Counted from the first letter of the stretch, positions 37,571 through 47,600 are shown. The stretch is 64,000 nt of DNA from Prochilodus magdalenae (GCA_024036415.1 JAMWET010000915.1:1-64000); one strand, 5' to 3'. The notes: generated by a model from the sequence alone, not told the origin. A program made the numbers and translations.

Positions 37571-40500
37571 GGCTCTTTCAGACCCTCTAAAACCAAAGAC
37601 AGACCAATCTACCGCTGTGGACAACATGGGCCTTGGGCTATTAAAGCTGTTATAAGTGTACCAGTAAAGAAAGCAGTTGGAAAATAGTTGTACTTCATAC
37701 ATAACCTAACATTATATTATGTCTAGGATACAATTCAAGTAGTAAAATAATTTAATAGAAGGTAAACATATCAAATATGCACTTTGTCTCTTGAGAATGT
37801 GTAAGGGGAGAGGGTTAGGGGTTAGGGTTAACTCTCTTTTGGGCCAAATTAAACATCCTCATGTTGACACTGATTTAGATAAACGGCATATAAATCTGTC
37901 CTGCTGGAGAACATGATTATTCATCTCCCAATTCATAAGAGTAATCTGTTTGGACCAAGGCCTAATACAACTGGCCACAGGAGGCTGCCGCTTCCTAATT
38001 ACTGACTTAAAACATTCCTGGTGACCTTTGGACCTAATACTGATCAGCTCTCGCGTCCTACTGAGCCGCTGATTGTGCTTTTATGTTCTCTGTGTCTGAT
38101 GTTGTAAACTTATCTGCGCTTTAGAGCCAGTTTATTCTAACCTGCAACGTATGATGAATCAGCACTGAAAATCCCTCGGGCTTAAAAGGGAGCTCCATTC
38201 ATCTACTACATAGTTAACTAGTTACGACGTAAACAAAGCTATTCAGAGTGGTCTGGTGTGAAATGCTCAGTTTAGTCAGAATTGTTCACAGTGGTGGTGA
38301 TAGGAACCAGACGTCCACCTCTAAACATCTCCTGTCAGATCAGAAGGGTATTATAACAGTTAATGGTTATGAATACACTTAGTGATGTCTGAGACACTGT
38401 TTTACAAGAGCTTTGTAAATCTGTCCATGGTTGAGGAGTACATACAGGGCAGTGTCAGGCTAACTAGAACCCCATAGAAAACAGATTTCCCACTGCTTTG
38501 CCGCCATCATCATGACATATATTATCTTTACATACTCAGGAGACAAGTGCAGGTAGGTTGGTGGGTTTGTAGAGTAAATAAAATGGATGTATTTGTTTTG
38601 CCAGTCTGTTCAAACACATCACTCTTCTCTTCTCATCACACCAATCTGAATGAACTAGATTCCATCTGAATCACTGAATTATAGAGAAAAATAGAAAAAT
38701 CGAAGGCAGAGAGGAAACTGGTCCGCTATAACAGGTAGTGATGCTCGAGTTTTCTGGAGTCAACTGTTGACTCATACCACTGGAGTTAGCCGACTCCTCA
38801 ACTCCACCTTATTTCAACCGGGACAGCCCATAGAGCTGCTGATATAAACAACATAGGAGATACCAAACTATTTTGACTAATATGGGGAACATTTATGTTA
38901 CATGTATCATCATTTCAAACTCTAATTCTCCGAAAAATAAAAAGTTGGATTTATCTTGTTCCTTATGTTAGGCTACATTAGCCTCACAGCTCCAGTGCTA
39001 AATCCGCAGAAGCAATCCTCCGACATGTGGACTACATTGGGGTAAACTGCCAGGTTTGATTTTACTGTGTAAGGAAGCAGCCTGTCATTTCTATTGGTTT
39101 GTACTCTGTCATGCTCTGCTCTGTCCTGTTTCACTTTCTTCCTTTTTAGTTTCATTGTTATTGTTTGTAAAATCCATGTGTAGCTACAGAGTAAGCCTAG
39201 GAATCCTTTGAGAATGACTGGTCATACAAGACAATAATATTGCATGGATTCTGAGTATTTCCTTTATCTCAGAAGGAACATAATTTGGATTAGTGGCCAG
39301 TTCATGTGAAATCACTACCACCTACCTGACCATCTCAGTCATGAATCTGGAAGATAATTCTCTAAAAAGCAACAAGCATTTTTAAACTTGCAGTATCTGA
39401 CTATGTATTTCCCCATCTTTCTGGATTTTTTGGATTTTGCCAGTCTGCCTTAGGTAGTTATCTTGGGTCTTGTATCTCCTTGTAATGGGCCATGAACAGA
39501 GACCAGAGATCTAGTTACATTAGGTTGTTGTGCTGATTCGACTGTCTGAATGTGTCTGTGCTGGCTGCTGCGGGACAGTAAAGACACAAACTCATCTTAG
39601 TAAAGTATTAGGCTTTGACTCTTTGCTGAAGGCCCATGTAAATATTGTATTTCTCTGTTTAGCCTTTTTTCTCTTTTAGCCAAAACTGAAAGTGTCCTTC
39701 TTGACAATTCTGGTAGATGATAATTATAATTTGATCATTGAAAGCTCGGGCTCTGCATTACAGATCTTGTGCTGAAATACTGGCTCACTCCTCCTTAGCT
39801 GTTTGTACCAGGCGGCAGTAGCACTACCAGGACCAAATCTGCTGTAACACTGCTGTCATTGTATCTGAGAGAGCGTCTAGAGTTTACACTGCCAGTGAGC
39901 GTCCGACTGAGAGAGGGTTTGTTTGTTTGTTTGTTCCTGTTTGTAGTAATCAGATGTTTCATGTTGTGTGAGCACATGATAGTTTGCCATTACACAGCTG
40001 ATTTGTCACTCGGTCAGAGTCACAGCCTATTGTATGGATTCCACCACAAGTATTTTTTTCCAGAGATTTTTACAAGTGGGCGTGGCCGTCATTACCTTCT
40101 TTAAATTAGTGCTATGAACTGATGACTTTTAAACATTTAGCACCCAAATATACAAAAAACCCAAACATATTACTGTTTTAATATTAAAAATTCCAGAGAA
40201 TGTTACTTTTATGCATCTGAGTGGCTTAACATCACCACACAAAAGATTTTAGTCACTAGAGTGAAGAACCTGAAACAGATTTTAGTGTCTCCAAACTATA
40301 TATAATATCTAGAGCTCTAAAAATTAGTCACTAATATTATGAGAAAGAAGTGAAGTTAAACTGAGCCTGCACTGAAACTTAGCAGCTAGCATAGCATAAA
40401 TTGCTAACTGCAATTTTTTGATCTTAATGTGAATTGTCCTGACAACCAGGGGTAACTAATTTTGCCTGGCTTATGGTGGTTAATATTTAAAAAACTGTAG

Positions 40501-43500
40501 ATAGAAGGCCACACCCCTTTCACACCTTCTCATTTTGCGTCTTCTTAAATCTTTGTACATGTCATTTCTTGCACCACATTATGGAAAGCTTAGTTTCTAT
40601 TAGAGTAAATAATTACCCATGAGCAGCACTGTTGTACCTAAAATCAGAGGAAGTGGAATCAGAGTGATAGTCATTAACTGCAGCCCTTCTCACTTTAGCA
40701 GTACAATCATAAGAGTGGGTTACCTGTAAAAAGCAGGTTCCATTTGCCAGATGCTCCAGAATGGTGGCGTTGTAGAGCTGCTGAGTGAATACAGGTTTGT
40801 TGTCATTGACGTCCTCCACATGAACATTTACAGTGGCCGTGGAGGTTAACGGAGGAAACCCTCCATCCACAGCTACCACCAGAAAGGCCAAGTTAGCATC
40901 CCTCTCCCTGTCCAAGCCTGAGGCCGTACTAATAAGGCCACTCTGAGGGTCAATGTTCACCAGGTAGTCCTGATTTGATGGCAGGATTGAGTAGAATACA
41001 CCGGTATCCTCATCCTGGTCATGGGCCTTCACCTGCAGGACTGAGCTTCCAACAGGTAAATCCTCAGGTACACTCACTTCATAGGCTTTATGCTCAAAGC
41101 TGGGAGGGTTGTCGTTCACGTCTGTCACTTGCAGGAGGAACGTCTTCTCGCTTCTCAAAGGAGGAGATCCAAAGTCAGAGGCTACTACAGTCAACTCGTA
41201 GATATCCTTCTGCTCTCGGTCCAGTGGTCCGTCTACACAGAGTGCGTACAGAAACTCGTCTGTGGCCTTCAGGGTGAATTTGCCTTCTCCACCTTCGAGG
41301 AACACGCTGACCTGTTTGTAGAAGGGATGTGCATTTCAGTGGGATAGCCTAGTCACATCCTAAATTAGTCTAATCACATTGTAACCTGCTTGACCTCGCA
41401 GCTGGAAATGAATGAAGAGCTAGTTAGCTGATACCAAAACTCATAAATTGAATGAAAAATGTATTCCATTGAATCTACAAGTAGAGAGTACAACTAGCTT
41501 GAGCATCGTGGTTGCCACTTCTCTGTGATGCTTCTTATGTGCTATAGCTGCACTTTGTATCTGATACCCAAATCCAGAGATGTGAAATGCTGTCTGGGGT
41601 GCTTTAGCATTTGGGCAGCTGTAGTAATCTCTTTATGGAAGCAGATTTAAACCAGAGGATCTGACACGCAGTAATGTCTTCTTGAGTTCAGAAGAAATGG
41701 GTTTTTTTTTTTTATAACACTGCTGTTTTATTTTTGGTAGCATTTTAATGTCTGTTATAAGCTTTTATAACCCTGTTTTATGGACGTTGATGACGTTAGT
41801 TTAGTGAGAACAGCTTTTCTCAAGCTGTGTCTGAAACTTTTGCCCTACTCCCAATAACCACTGTTTTGGAGTTCTACCATTTTGCAGTGCTGTCTGAAAA
41901 TATAGTGCAGAAGATCCAGTGCACTTAAAACAATGCACCACAACAAGTAGTGTCCAGTCAACTCTAGAGCCAACTCCTAGACAGCCCACATTTTTGCCAA
42001 ACCGTTATGGATTATAAGTTAGGTTTTAGCTGAAATGAGGACCGTTTGTGGAGCCTGAGGTCCGGTATGAGGATCTCTATGTTGCTGTTAAACTAGGGTA
42101 TTCTCATGTGTGCAGTCAGATGGATATTAGACTGGTGGTGGGGCGTTTGTAACTTTGTCCATAACGTTTGTCCATAACTATCTGGTTTGGTTCCTCCACC
42201 TCACAAGAAAGAAGCAAACCCCAGCGCATCATTAGGACAGCAGAGAGGATCATTGGATGTAACCTGCCATCACTTCAGCAGATCTACACCAGCAGGGTGA
42301 GGAAGCGTGCTGGCAAAATTACATCTGACCCCTCACATCCTGGACACCTCCTCTTCCAGACACTCCTCCCACTGTAAACCTCAAAACATAAAACTGAACT
42401 GTACAAACCGGACTGAACAGCTACTTGCACTCTGCCTATTTGCACACCTGTACAGATGTTCTCATTCTGTAAATATTCAGGTCATCTGTAACTTTCTATT
42501 TTTCAACTAAATCTGTTCACATCTCTCAGCTTCTTCAGCTTTTTATTACCTTTAGTACTTTTTACTTTTTTAATTTATCCCCTACCCTATTTATTGTTTA
42601 GAGTAATTTTCCTTTAGTTTAATACTGTAAATAATTCTGTGTTTTTGTTACTTGTTTTTGTTACTTGTCATACGTGTTGCTCTTACCAAGACAAATTCCT
42701 TGTATGTGTAACATACTTGGTGAAATAAAGAGATTCTGATTCTGATTCTGATTGTGGTGTGTGTGAGGGAATCTGCTCTCACACAGTAATGAACAAACCT
42801 GAAACTGTTTACTACCATCACATTTTCTACTGCCTAAAGTAGTGTGCCATACTGGGATCCACAATCTCTAATGTAACACATAGTGATTTTGGGACCATTT
42901 CAGACACAGCATTAGACAGCTCATCATCCAATCAGCACTTAGCCCAGTAATGCCAACCAATCATCACTCAGTAATATTGTAGAGTTAATACACTTGCCAG
43001 CTAATTAAACAACCTGCTGGGCCTTCTTTTAGCCTTAGTAAAGGTGTCTGTTCTTTTCCAGCTTTTCCTTTACCTGTTTCACTATCATCTGATCACCAGC
43101 CTTACTGGCCTGAGCTTTCATCTTGTTAAAGTATCTTGCTGGTAGTGTGGTTAGCTTTCACCAGCTTTGAACCAGCAATGGTCAGCAATGAAAGCACAGC
43201 GAATAGCACTGAGGGTTAATCGTAGCTATGTAAACAGCTTGTGTAGAACTTTTTGCGACATTAACAGACAGCATGGTCAAGGTTAGGTAACGTTAACATT
43301 ACCTATGATTAAGTCACCGTAAAGCACTGTAATATCAGCATTAGTCTCTGTGTCCCAAACTACACACTGCCAATAGTACGTAAAAATAGGAGCCCATTAA
43401 TAGAAGTGCTTTCATTAGGGTAGGATCAGTTCTCTACATCAGACACGGTGGAATCAGCTCATGCATAGCTAATATTTGGGTAATGGAGTGCCCTTTGTGT

Positions 43501-45242
43501 TGTAGTAGTAAATGTGACCACTCCCACCCCCGATGAATGCTCAATCCTACACCCTTGGTTGTCATCGAATACCTTGTTTGGCTAATCAGCAGTGGAAGCA
43601 AACCTTGTTCTTCAGACTAGCTCAGAGACGTCAACTGGTTTTTTCCATATAAGAATTGCTTTTCATAATTTTCTTACTGTCTTTCATGCTTATTTGCATA
43701 TGTTCTTATCATATAGAGAGTTTATAGAGAAAATTTCACTAACTGCTGAGATAAATGGTGTAAAACAAGGGGCTGCCATATTTACTGCTATCTCTAAATT
43801 GGTTGAATGGTAGAACATGACGTCGCTGTCCATTGTCCATTTTTACTTTTATGCATCATTTGAACACAGCTGGTGCCCTTAACACTGTGTGAAAATCTCT
43901 GGATAAATGGACCCACAGAAATGGCCCAAAAGTGATTGGAAAGATGTCTGGTTCCACTGACTTACATTAAAGTTAAATGGGGTTTTTGTCCTCTCCTGTA
44001 GTTGCCATTTTGGAGATACTTGTTTTTCTTTGGACAGCGACGATATACATATTGTGTATTGCAATGCTGTATTCCTGCCGTATCACCCACCTTTTTTATT
44101 TCTCCCAGGTCTGGGTCGGACACAGCAATCCTCGCTACGTATTCTCCATATCCAGCACCTTCAGATACCTCTGGATCTCCCGTTTCACTCAGAAACAGGA
44201 CGTTTATATATGGGCTATTGTCGTTGACGTCTAGAACCCTGATGCCCACAAACGTGCTGCTGGACTCAGGTTGGAGCCCATGATCCCTTGCAGTCACTAC
44301 AAGTTCGAAAAACGTCTGGCTTTCGTAGTCCAGAGGCTTGTTGAGGTGAATGATCCCTGTGTTCCTGTCGATGATGAAAAACTCGCTAGGGTCACTCTGA
44401 CGCCTGTTGATCTCATAGGTCACCAGGCCATTGTTGCCTAAATCAGGGTCTATGGCGTGCACCTGGCACACAGGTGTCATGAGTGGGGCGTTTTCCCACA
44501 ACACGGCTTGATATTCAGTCTGATTGAACGCAGGCTGGTTGTCATTTTCGTCCAGGACGTTCACATGCACCCGTAGGCGACCTGTTTTCGCCGGCACGCC
44601 TCCATCAAAGGCCTCAACAGTCAAGCTGTAGAAGTCTCTGCTTTCTCTGTCCAGCTTCTCCATAAGAACCAAGTCAACGTTGAGGATGGTGCTACCTCCT
44701 GCTCCATTGCGGAGTTCCACTTTGAAAAGCTCTTCTGCTTCACCTTTCAAGACTCTGTAGCCTTGAGTTCCAAACTGACCCTCGTCCAAGTCCAGAGCTC
44801 TGGGAAGCTCAAAGCGTGAGCCAGGCAGGCTCAGCTCAGAGACATTTAGCTCAACGGCATCTACGGGGAACGTAGGCTGGTGGTCATTCACATCCTTCAC
44901 CACCACTGTGACCTTAATGACCTCTCCGGTCAACGTTGCTGCTGCGAACTCGTACTTGTCTCTTCTCTCTCTGTCCAACACCGAGGCAGTGGAAATGATC
45001 CCAGAGTCCGAGTCTATCTCCAAGTCCCTGAACACGTCTGAGTCCCTGCTTTCCGATATGAAGAAGCCACTGACCCCTGCGTTGGATGGCAAGGCAGCTC
45101 TAAGGTCACCCACTACCGTGGGGGCCGGCAGACCCTCCTGGATGGAAAGCCTGAGGTGGTGCACCTGAGCAGACAGGCCATTCCACATCAACAAAAGTAC
45201 AGTGAACGCGCACCGCAGTGAGCTCCACAGGTGAGGCTTCAT
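11195..45242 (-). CDS. dchs2: Dachsous cadherin-related 2, complete, 22 coding exons
   Basis: Giant protocadherin; Dachsous proteins bind Fat cadherins between cells and act in planar polarity and Hippo control (family knowledge). Coding exons in transcript order: 45242-44091, 41311-40724, 33677-33486, 33123-32892, 30651-30415, 28624-27590, 25753-25566, 25118-25019, 24899-24742, 23833-23008, 21625-21386, 21229-21095, 20537-20328, 20063-19524, 19265-18945, 18370-18257, 17974-17763, 16864-16713, 16550-16420, 14875-14589, 14458-14317, 13773-11195. All junctions are GT-AG with matching phases; the total of 9,771 nt gives 3,256 aa. It has a signal peptide, 27 cadherin repeats (DxNDNxP motifs), a membrane segment near residue 2900 and a tail of about 335 residues. 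Length and repeat number match human DCHS1 (3,298 aa). Adjacency to plrg1, as in human, favours dchs2. The start is the ATG at 45242; an in-frame GTG lies upstream and was not used. Confidence 0.93.
13834..13911. repeat. (TA)n microsatellite in dchs2 intron 21
   Basis: About 78 bp of TA/TG dinucleotides, starting about 60 bp upstream (on the coding strand) of the acceptor of the last coding exon. Confidence 0.95.
13922..14165. repeat. Degenerate tandem repeat around GAGTCTCTGGGATGC
   Basis: The phrase TTGAGTCTCTGG(G)ATGCA recurs in degenerate form every 35-45 bp across this intronic stretch, about five times. No coding potential is seen. Confidence 0.6.
14947..15524 (+). mobile_element. Solo LTR-like insertion in dchs2 intron 19
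   Basis: A block of about 580 bp begins TGTCACG and ends near CTTCACA. It contains a TATA-like TATTTAAG (15110-15117) and, 330 bp later, a poly(A) signal AATAAA (15444-15449), the layout of a retroelement LTR. ACAG occurs immediately before the block and at its far end, which could be a 4-bp target duplication, but the exact 3' edge is uncertain. No internal gag-pol sequence is present. A gypsy-type origin is a guess. Confidence 0.55.
15525..16419. other. AT-rich intron 19 sequence, nothing recognised
   Basis: AT-rich with short homopolymers. No exon-like frame with cadherin motifs and no recognisable repeat family on either strand. Confidence 0.5.
17450..17636 (-). mobile_element. tRNA-derived SINE in dchs2 intron 17
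   Basis: On the minus strand the head carries a B-box-like GGGGTTCGATTCCCGG (near 17555-17570). The tail carries the phrase TAAGTCGCTCTGGATAAGAG (about 17475-17494) followed by GTGTCAGCTAAATGCC, which is very common in teleost SINE-type repeats. About 190 bp in all. Clear target duplications were not found. Confidence 0.65.
21626..23007. other. dchs2 intron 10, nothing recognised
   Basis: About 1.4 kb of moderately AT-rich sequence. Frames are short and lack cadherin motifs. No tandem array or clear transposon end was seen. Confidence 0.5.
23834..24741. other. dchs2 intron 9, very AT-rich
   Basis: About 0.9 kb dominated by A and T with many short TTATTA/ATAATA runs. No gene, repeat family or regulatory motif was recognised. 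Confidence 0.5.
26550..26990 (+). mobile_element. L1-like LINE ORF2 3'-end relic in dchs2 intron 6
   Basis: The plus-strand frame from 26550 reads NSRYRLIQYYLFHLN, then HCTW.CPKIHKVYNII and an FWGMIP stretch. This is the usual order at the C-terminal end of fish L1 ORF2 proteins (RY.LIQ...H, zinc-knuckle Cys/His, W.CP.I). Stops and frame changes interrupt it. It lies antisense to dchs2 and is followed by a CT-rich microsatellite. Confidence 0.5.
27048..27469. repeat. CT-rich microsatellite (CTCTCTC.CTCACC)n
   Basis: About 420 bp of CT dinucleotides interrupted by regularly spaced CTCACC and TTTCTC blocks, ending in an uninterrupted (CT)n of about 90 bp. Apparent Ser/Leu-rich frames across it are low-complexity artefacts. 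It lies about 120 bp downstream (on the coding strand) of the donor of exon 6. Confidence 0.95.
28625..30414. other. dchs2 intron 5, mostly unrecognised
   Basis: AT-rich intron with a (TG)n tract at about 28980-29025 and a short duplication of TTTTATTAAATTCTAT near 29735-29775. No coding or transposon sequence was recognised. Confidence 0.5.
30735..31105 (+). mobile_element. MITE-like repeat, copy A
   Basis: Ends with related inverted blocks: AGTGGTGGTGATAGGAACC at 30755-30773, and the near reverse complement GGTTCCTGTTACCACCACT at 31030-31048, followed by GTAAAG. Similar sequences recur near 38.3, 47.5 and 55.4 kb with a fragment at 34.4 kb, so this is a dispersed non-autonomous family. No protein is encoded. 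Confidence 0.6.
31106..32891. other. dchs2 intron 4, remainder
   Basis: Outside the MITE-like copy this intron holds AT-rich sequence with a TA-rich patch near 31510-31540. No gene or known family was recognised. Confidence 0.5.
33417..33453. repeat. (TA)n microsatellite next to dchs2 exon 3
   Basis: A TA dinucleotide run about 35 bp downstream (on the coding strand) of the donor of exon 3. Confidence 0.9.
34360..34470 (+). mobile_element. MITE-like repeat, fragment
   Basis: CAGTGGTGGTGATGGGAACC starts this fragment, which diverges soon after. It is a short piece of the family described at 30735-31105. Confidence 0.45.
35430..35560. mobile_element. Short palindromic repeat (hAT-MITE-like)
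   Basis: GTGTCCAGCACA at 35448-35459 and its perfect reverse complement at 35545-35556 flank about 85 bp that includes CAAACACAT, a common feature of abundant short teleost repeats built around a CCTGGAG..GGTGTCC end. Family assignment is from memory and uncertain; the inverted repeat is seen directly. Confidence 0.5.
37531..37570. repeat. (ATT)n microsatellite
   Basis: About thirteen uninterrupted ATT units in dchs2 intron 2. Confidence 0.95.
37811..37832 (+). repeat. Short telomere-like tract
   Basis: AGGGTTAGGGGTTAGGGTTA contains imperfect TTAGGG units. Too short to be more than a possible interstitial telomeric remnant. Confidence 0.4.
38245..38540 (+). mobile_element. MITE-like repeat, copy B
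   Basis: Begins TTCAGAGTGGTCTGGTGTG, then GTCAGAATTGTTCACAGTGG and TGGTGATAGGAACCAGACG, closely matching copy A over about 45 bp and loosely thereafter. The right end is degraded. Confidence 0.55.
41312..44090. other. dchs2 intron 1
   Basis: 2.8-kb intron whose only recognised content is the LINE relic at 42165-42752. No additional exon was recognised. Confidence 0.55.
42165..42752 (+). mobile_element. L2-like LINE 3' end with (GATTCT)n tail
   Basis: The plus-strand frame from about 42168 reads SITIWFGSSTS, QRIIRTAERIIG, LPSLQQIYTSR and ITSDPSHPGHLLF. This is the conserved end of the reverse-transcriptase protein of fish L2-like LINEs. About 380 bp of 3' UTR follows, then AAATAAAG and a GATTCT-type repeat at about 42730-42752, typical of this group. 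It is 5'-truncated and antisense within dchs2 intron 1. Confidence 0.75.
44091..45242 (-). CDS. dchs2: dchs2 first coding exon: signal peptide and cadherin repeats 1-3
   Basis: The ATG at 45240-45242 opens a typical signal peptide (MKPHLWSSLRCAFTVLLLMW...) with probable cleavage near GLSA-Q. Repeat ends VNDHQPTF, ENDNQPAF and VNDNSPYI follow. The donor is AAG|GTGGGT at 44091/44090, phase 0. The next exon continues VSVFLEGGEG, matching the Dachsous family across the junction. Reading on through the donor gives only intron sequence and a stop near 43962. Confidence 0.92.
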
Positions 45243-45244
45243 GT

Positions 45245-45295
45245 TCACCTGGCCAGGTTCCACTGCACACGCGCTAGGGGCGAACTGTGAGTCAT
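45245..45295 (-). CDS. Possible uORF of dchs2 (16 codons)
   Basis: ATG at 45293-45295 opens a 16-codon frame ending with TGA at 45245-45247, two bases before the main ATG (TGAACATG). If the transcript starts upstream, initiation here would require re-initiation at the main start. No transcript evidence is available, so the role is inferred. Confidence 0.35.
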   Translation of the reverse strand: MTHSSPLARVQWNLAR

Positions 45296-45500
45296 GTTCC
45301 TCGGGCAGAACGCTTCAACCTGACCGGAAACGCGCTTTACTCCACATTACTGGAGCTCCGCTGCGGGGTTAGCGAGCTGTGCCTGAGCACCAACTTCAGC
45401 GCGAGCCACAGACTCACTGAGGCTCGCTCACCCGAGCGGCTGCGCGCGTGTGGTAGAGGGGCGGGGCTCGTTACGTCATGTACGACGCGAGACCACGAAC
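45296..45500 (-). promoter_or_regulatory. dchs2 promoter / CpG-rich 5' region
   Basis: CpG-dense sequence around the first exon with a GC box (GGGGCGGGG, 45458-45466) and a CRE-like TTACGTCA (45471-45478). The rest of the neighbourhood is AT-rich, so the CpG concentration stands out. No TATA box is obvious. The start site is not defined. Confidence 0.55.
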
Positions 45501-45520
45501 CACCAGTGTAAAGGAAAGAG

Positions 45521-45578
45521 GGGAGAGAGAGAGACAGAGAGTGAGTGAGAGAGAGAGAGAGAGAGATGGAGAGAGAGA
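45521..45578. repeat. (GA)n tract upstream of dchs2
   Basis: A GA-rich microsatellite (CT-rich on the coding strand) about 280-340 bp upstream of the dchs2 ATG. A purine-rich, CpG-poor stretch continues to about 45830. Confidence 0.9.
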
Positions 45579-45866
45579 ATAACGAGACGAATGATGGGGA
45601 CAAAAAGAAAGGGAAAAAAGAATAGGAGAAGAAAAGAGGACGTAAGAAAACGACAGAAAAACGAGCAAAACAAACACGTGTGCAAAACAAAATGAGTGGA
45701 GGGGAAGAACGTGAGAGTGGGGAAAGGAGGAGAACATTAAACACAGAGAGAACTAAAACTGAGAGAGAGATGGGGGGAATAAAAAAGACAAAACTAAAGT
45801 AAAAGAAGAGCGAGTAAACGAAAAAGAGTGGAGATTGGTTGCAGCCATTACTACAAAAACCCCACA

Positions 45867-45880
45867 CCGCCACCTGCTGG
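45867..45880 (-). promoter_or_regulatory. CTCF-consensus site upstream of dchs2
   Basis: CCAGCAGGTGGCGG on the minus strand fits CCASYAGRKGGCRS completely. It lies about 0.6 kb upstream of the dchs2 start, between dchs2 and plrg1, and is unrelated to the palindrome copies. Confidence 0.5.
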
Positions 45881-46949
45881 ACACGGACCTGCTGTACCTG
45901 ATCAGCGTGGAGGACCCAGTGTAGGCGTGGTTGTATGTGAGGGACGGTAATGGAGGTGTGATGTCTGAAATCTTCCCCCGTTGTGTTCAGTTTATGATAT
46001 ATCGGTTTAGTAGTTCAGATGAGGTCACCGCTCTGATGTATTCTGAAGGGCAGGGCCAGGTACAGAACAGTACAGTAGTGTATTTATGTTATCTGGGGGT
46101 TGATCTTTTTTAATCACAGATATGAGCAAAACATCTGTCCCAACGGTTAGCTCTGTGTTCACTCTCCGGTTCAGCTTAACTCAGTTATTGGATGACACAT
46201 GAACACTGATAACATGTTTAAACTTGGTGGAGTGAAACTGCTGAGTCTGTGTGGTTACATTATCGGTGTATTTAGAAAGCAGCAGTAGTAGTCCTGAGCA
46301 CACTGCGTATTGTGGGTTTGGCGAGAACCCAGATGCATGTTTATCCAGGCAGTAAGTGGTATATAACATTAGACACTAGTGGGGCACTGATAATAAACTG
46401 CTGATGATGATATTTAATATTCTTTGCGTATTTCATTTGAAATGGCTGAACTACACTATTTGAGCCGGATGAAATACATATAGTTTTCTCTGCACAGCTT
46501 CCATTCTTCATGCTTTCAGTTATTCCCCCAAGTTCAGTCTTCATATTTGTTGCACTTTCACACAACTCCTTTAATAAGAGCTTATTGATGGCTATACATC
46601 CTTTTAGACCCACAGAGTTACGGCATCTTCTCACCATGGAAACGATGAACAGAAACACCTGTGGCTGCACTAGAACCTGAAGAGCAGAGCTTGACGTTCT
46701 CCTCTCCCAAAGATAAAAGCTGGAAGTGTTGTTTATCTGATGGAGACAGTTCTGGTGGTTTGGCTGGAGTCCCACTTTCTTTGTAACTGATCAGTTTGTG
46801 AAAAACATTTTCTCTTTAATTTGCCTTTTTCCTTCTTTATGCAAACAGATTTATATCTCAGTGTTTATTAATGGCCTTGTGTTTGCGTCTCGCCCTACCA
46901 GTTATTACACCTGCTTATATAAGGCTTGAATGAAGAAGAGATGAGAAGA
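45881..46949. other. Intergenic stretch between dchs2 and plrg1
   Basis: No gene is called. A 144-codon minus-strand frame (46775-46341) starts with GTG and matches nothing I recognise. Confidence 0.5.
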
Positions 46950-46966
46950 CAGAGTTTTGGGGGCTC

Positions 46967-46972
46967 TTTATT
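46967..46972 (-). terminator. plrg1 poly(A) signal
   Basis: AATAAA on the minus strand, about 750 bp downstream of the plrg1 stop. This gives a 3' UTR from 47718 to about 46950. The UTR contains a MITE-like copy at 47411-47600. Confidence 0.55.
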
Positions 46973-47410
46973 TTACAAAATGCTGCCTTCATGACAAAAG
47001 GCCATGAGTAGCAGAGTCAACCTTTCCAAGTAGCAGATCTGAACTGCACAGGCCAGATTTTAACAGCTCGCTCTGAACAAAAGAAAAGAAGAAGCCAGGG
47101 AAAGTTCAGTTTTCAGCAGGTTTACCAGCCTGATACACGAGAACCGGAAACATATTTACAAACATATCTAAAAAGGGGAAATGCGTGATTAAAGTCAGAA
47201 CTTAAAATTCTACCTTGACTACAGGAGTCCCCCGCCCCCAAACAGAGACCGTGTTACAGATCAAAGCCAGCAGAATGGACACTGAATGGTGGAGAAGAAT
47301 AACCTCTGGCTGTCTCTTCACCATACAATCTGTTTGTTCCACCCACAAACATATGCTTTGAGTAAATACGTTACTTTTCCATCACTAACAAAAACAAAAA
47401 AGATACAAAC

Positions 47411-47600
47411 GGTCATTCAGACTGTTTTGGTGTGAAATGCTGTGCGTCAAAAAAAATGCACAGCAACAGCATACAAACTCGGGAATCACGTGTACGTGCA
47501 CTGGTGGCTCCTGGTAGTACACAAACTGCCTATGTGTGGGTTTCCTTTCACCACAACTGTAAAGAAATCTTAAGTCGCTTAAAACACTCTGCATGACTGT
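47411..47600 (-). mobile_element. MITE-like repeat in the plrg1 3' UTR, copy C
   Basis: TTCAGACTGTTTTGGTGTG at the low end and CTTTCACCACAACTGTAAAG plus TCTTAAGTCGCTTA at the high end match the terminal blocks of the family at 30.7, 38.3 and 55.4 kb. It falls between the plrg1 stop and its poly(A) signal, so it is probably transcribed as part of the mRNA. Confidence 0.55.

Larger units (their letters stand above)
33678..40723. other. dchs2 intron 2, 7 kb
   Basis: The largest intron. It contains a fragment of the MITE-like family near 34360-34470, a hAT-like short element at 35430-35560, an (ATT)n tract, a telomere-like snippet at 37811 and another MITE-like copy near 38245. No cadherin-like exon was found in any frame, and the flanking exons join in phase without one. 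Confidence 0.6.

Noticed and set aside
11195..45242. Assignment as dchs1
   Set aside because: Sequence alone is close to DCHS1, but the immediate plrg1 neighbour matches the human DCHS2 locus. A phylogeny would settle it.
45243..45263. Upstream in-frame start adding seven residues to Dchs2
   Set aside because: The codon at 45261-45263 is GTG. The ATG at 45240-45242 gives a standard signal peptide.
45337..45873. 178-codon minus-strand frame rich in Ser, Phe and Leu
   Set aside because: It is the complement of the purine-rich GA tract upstream of dchs2, low complexity and without homology that I recognise.
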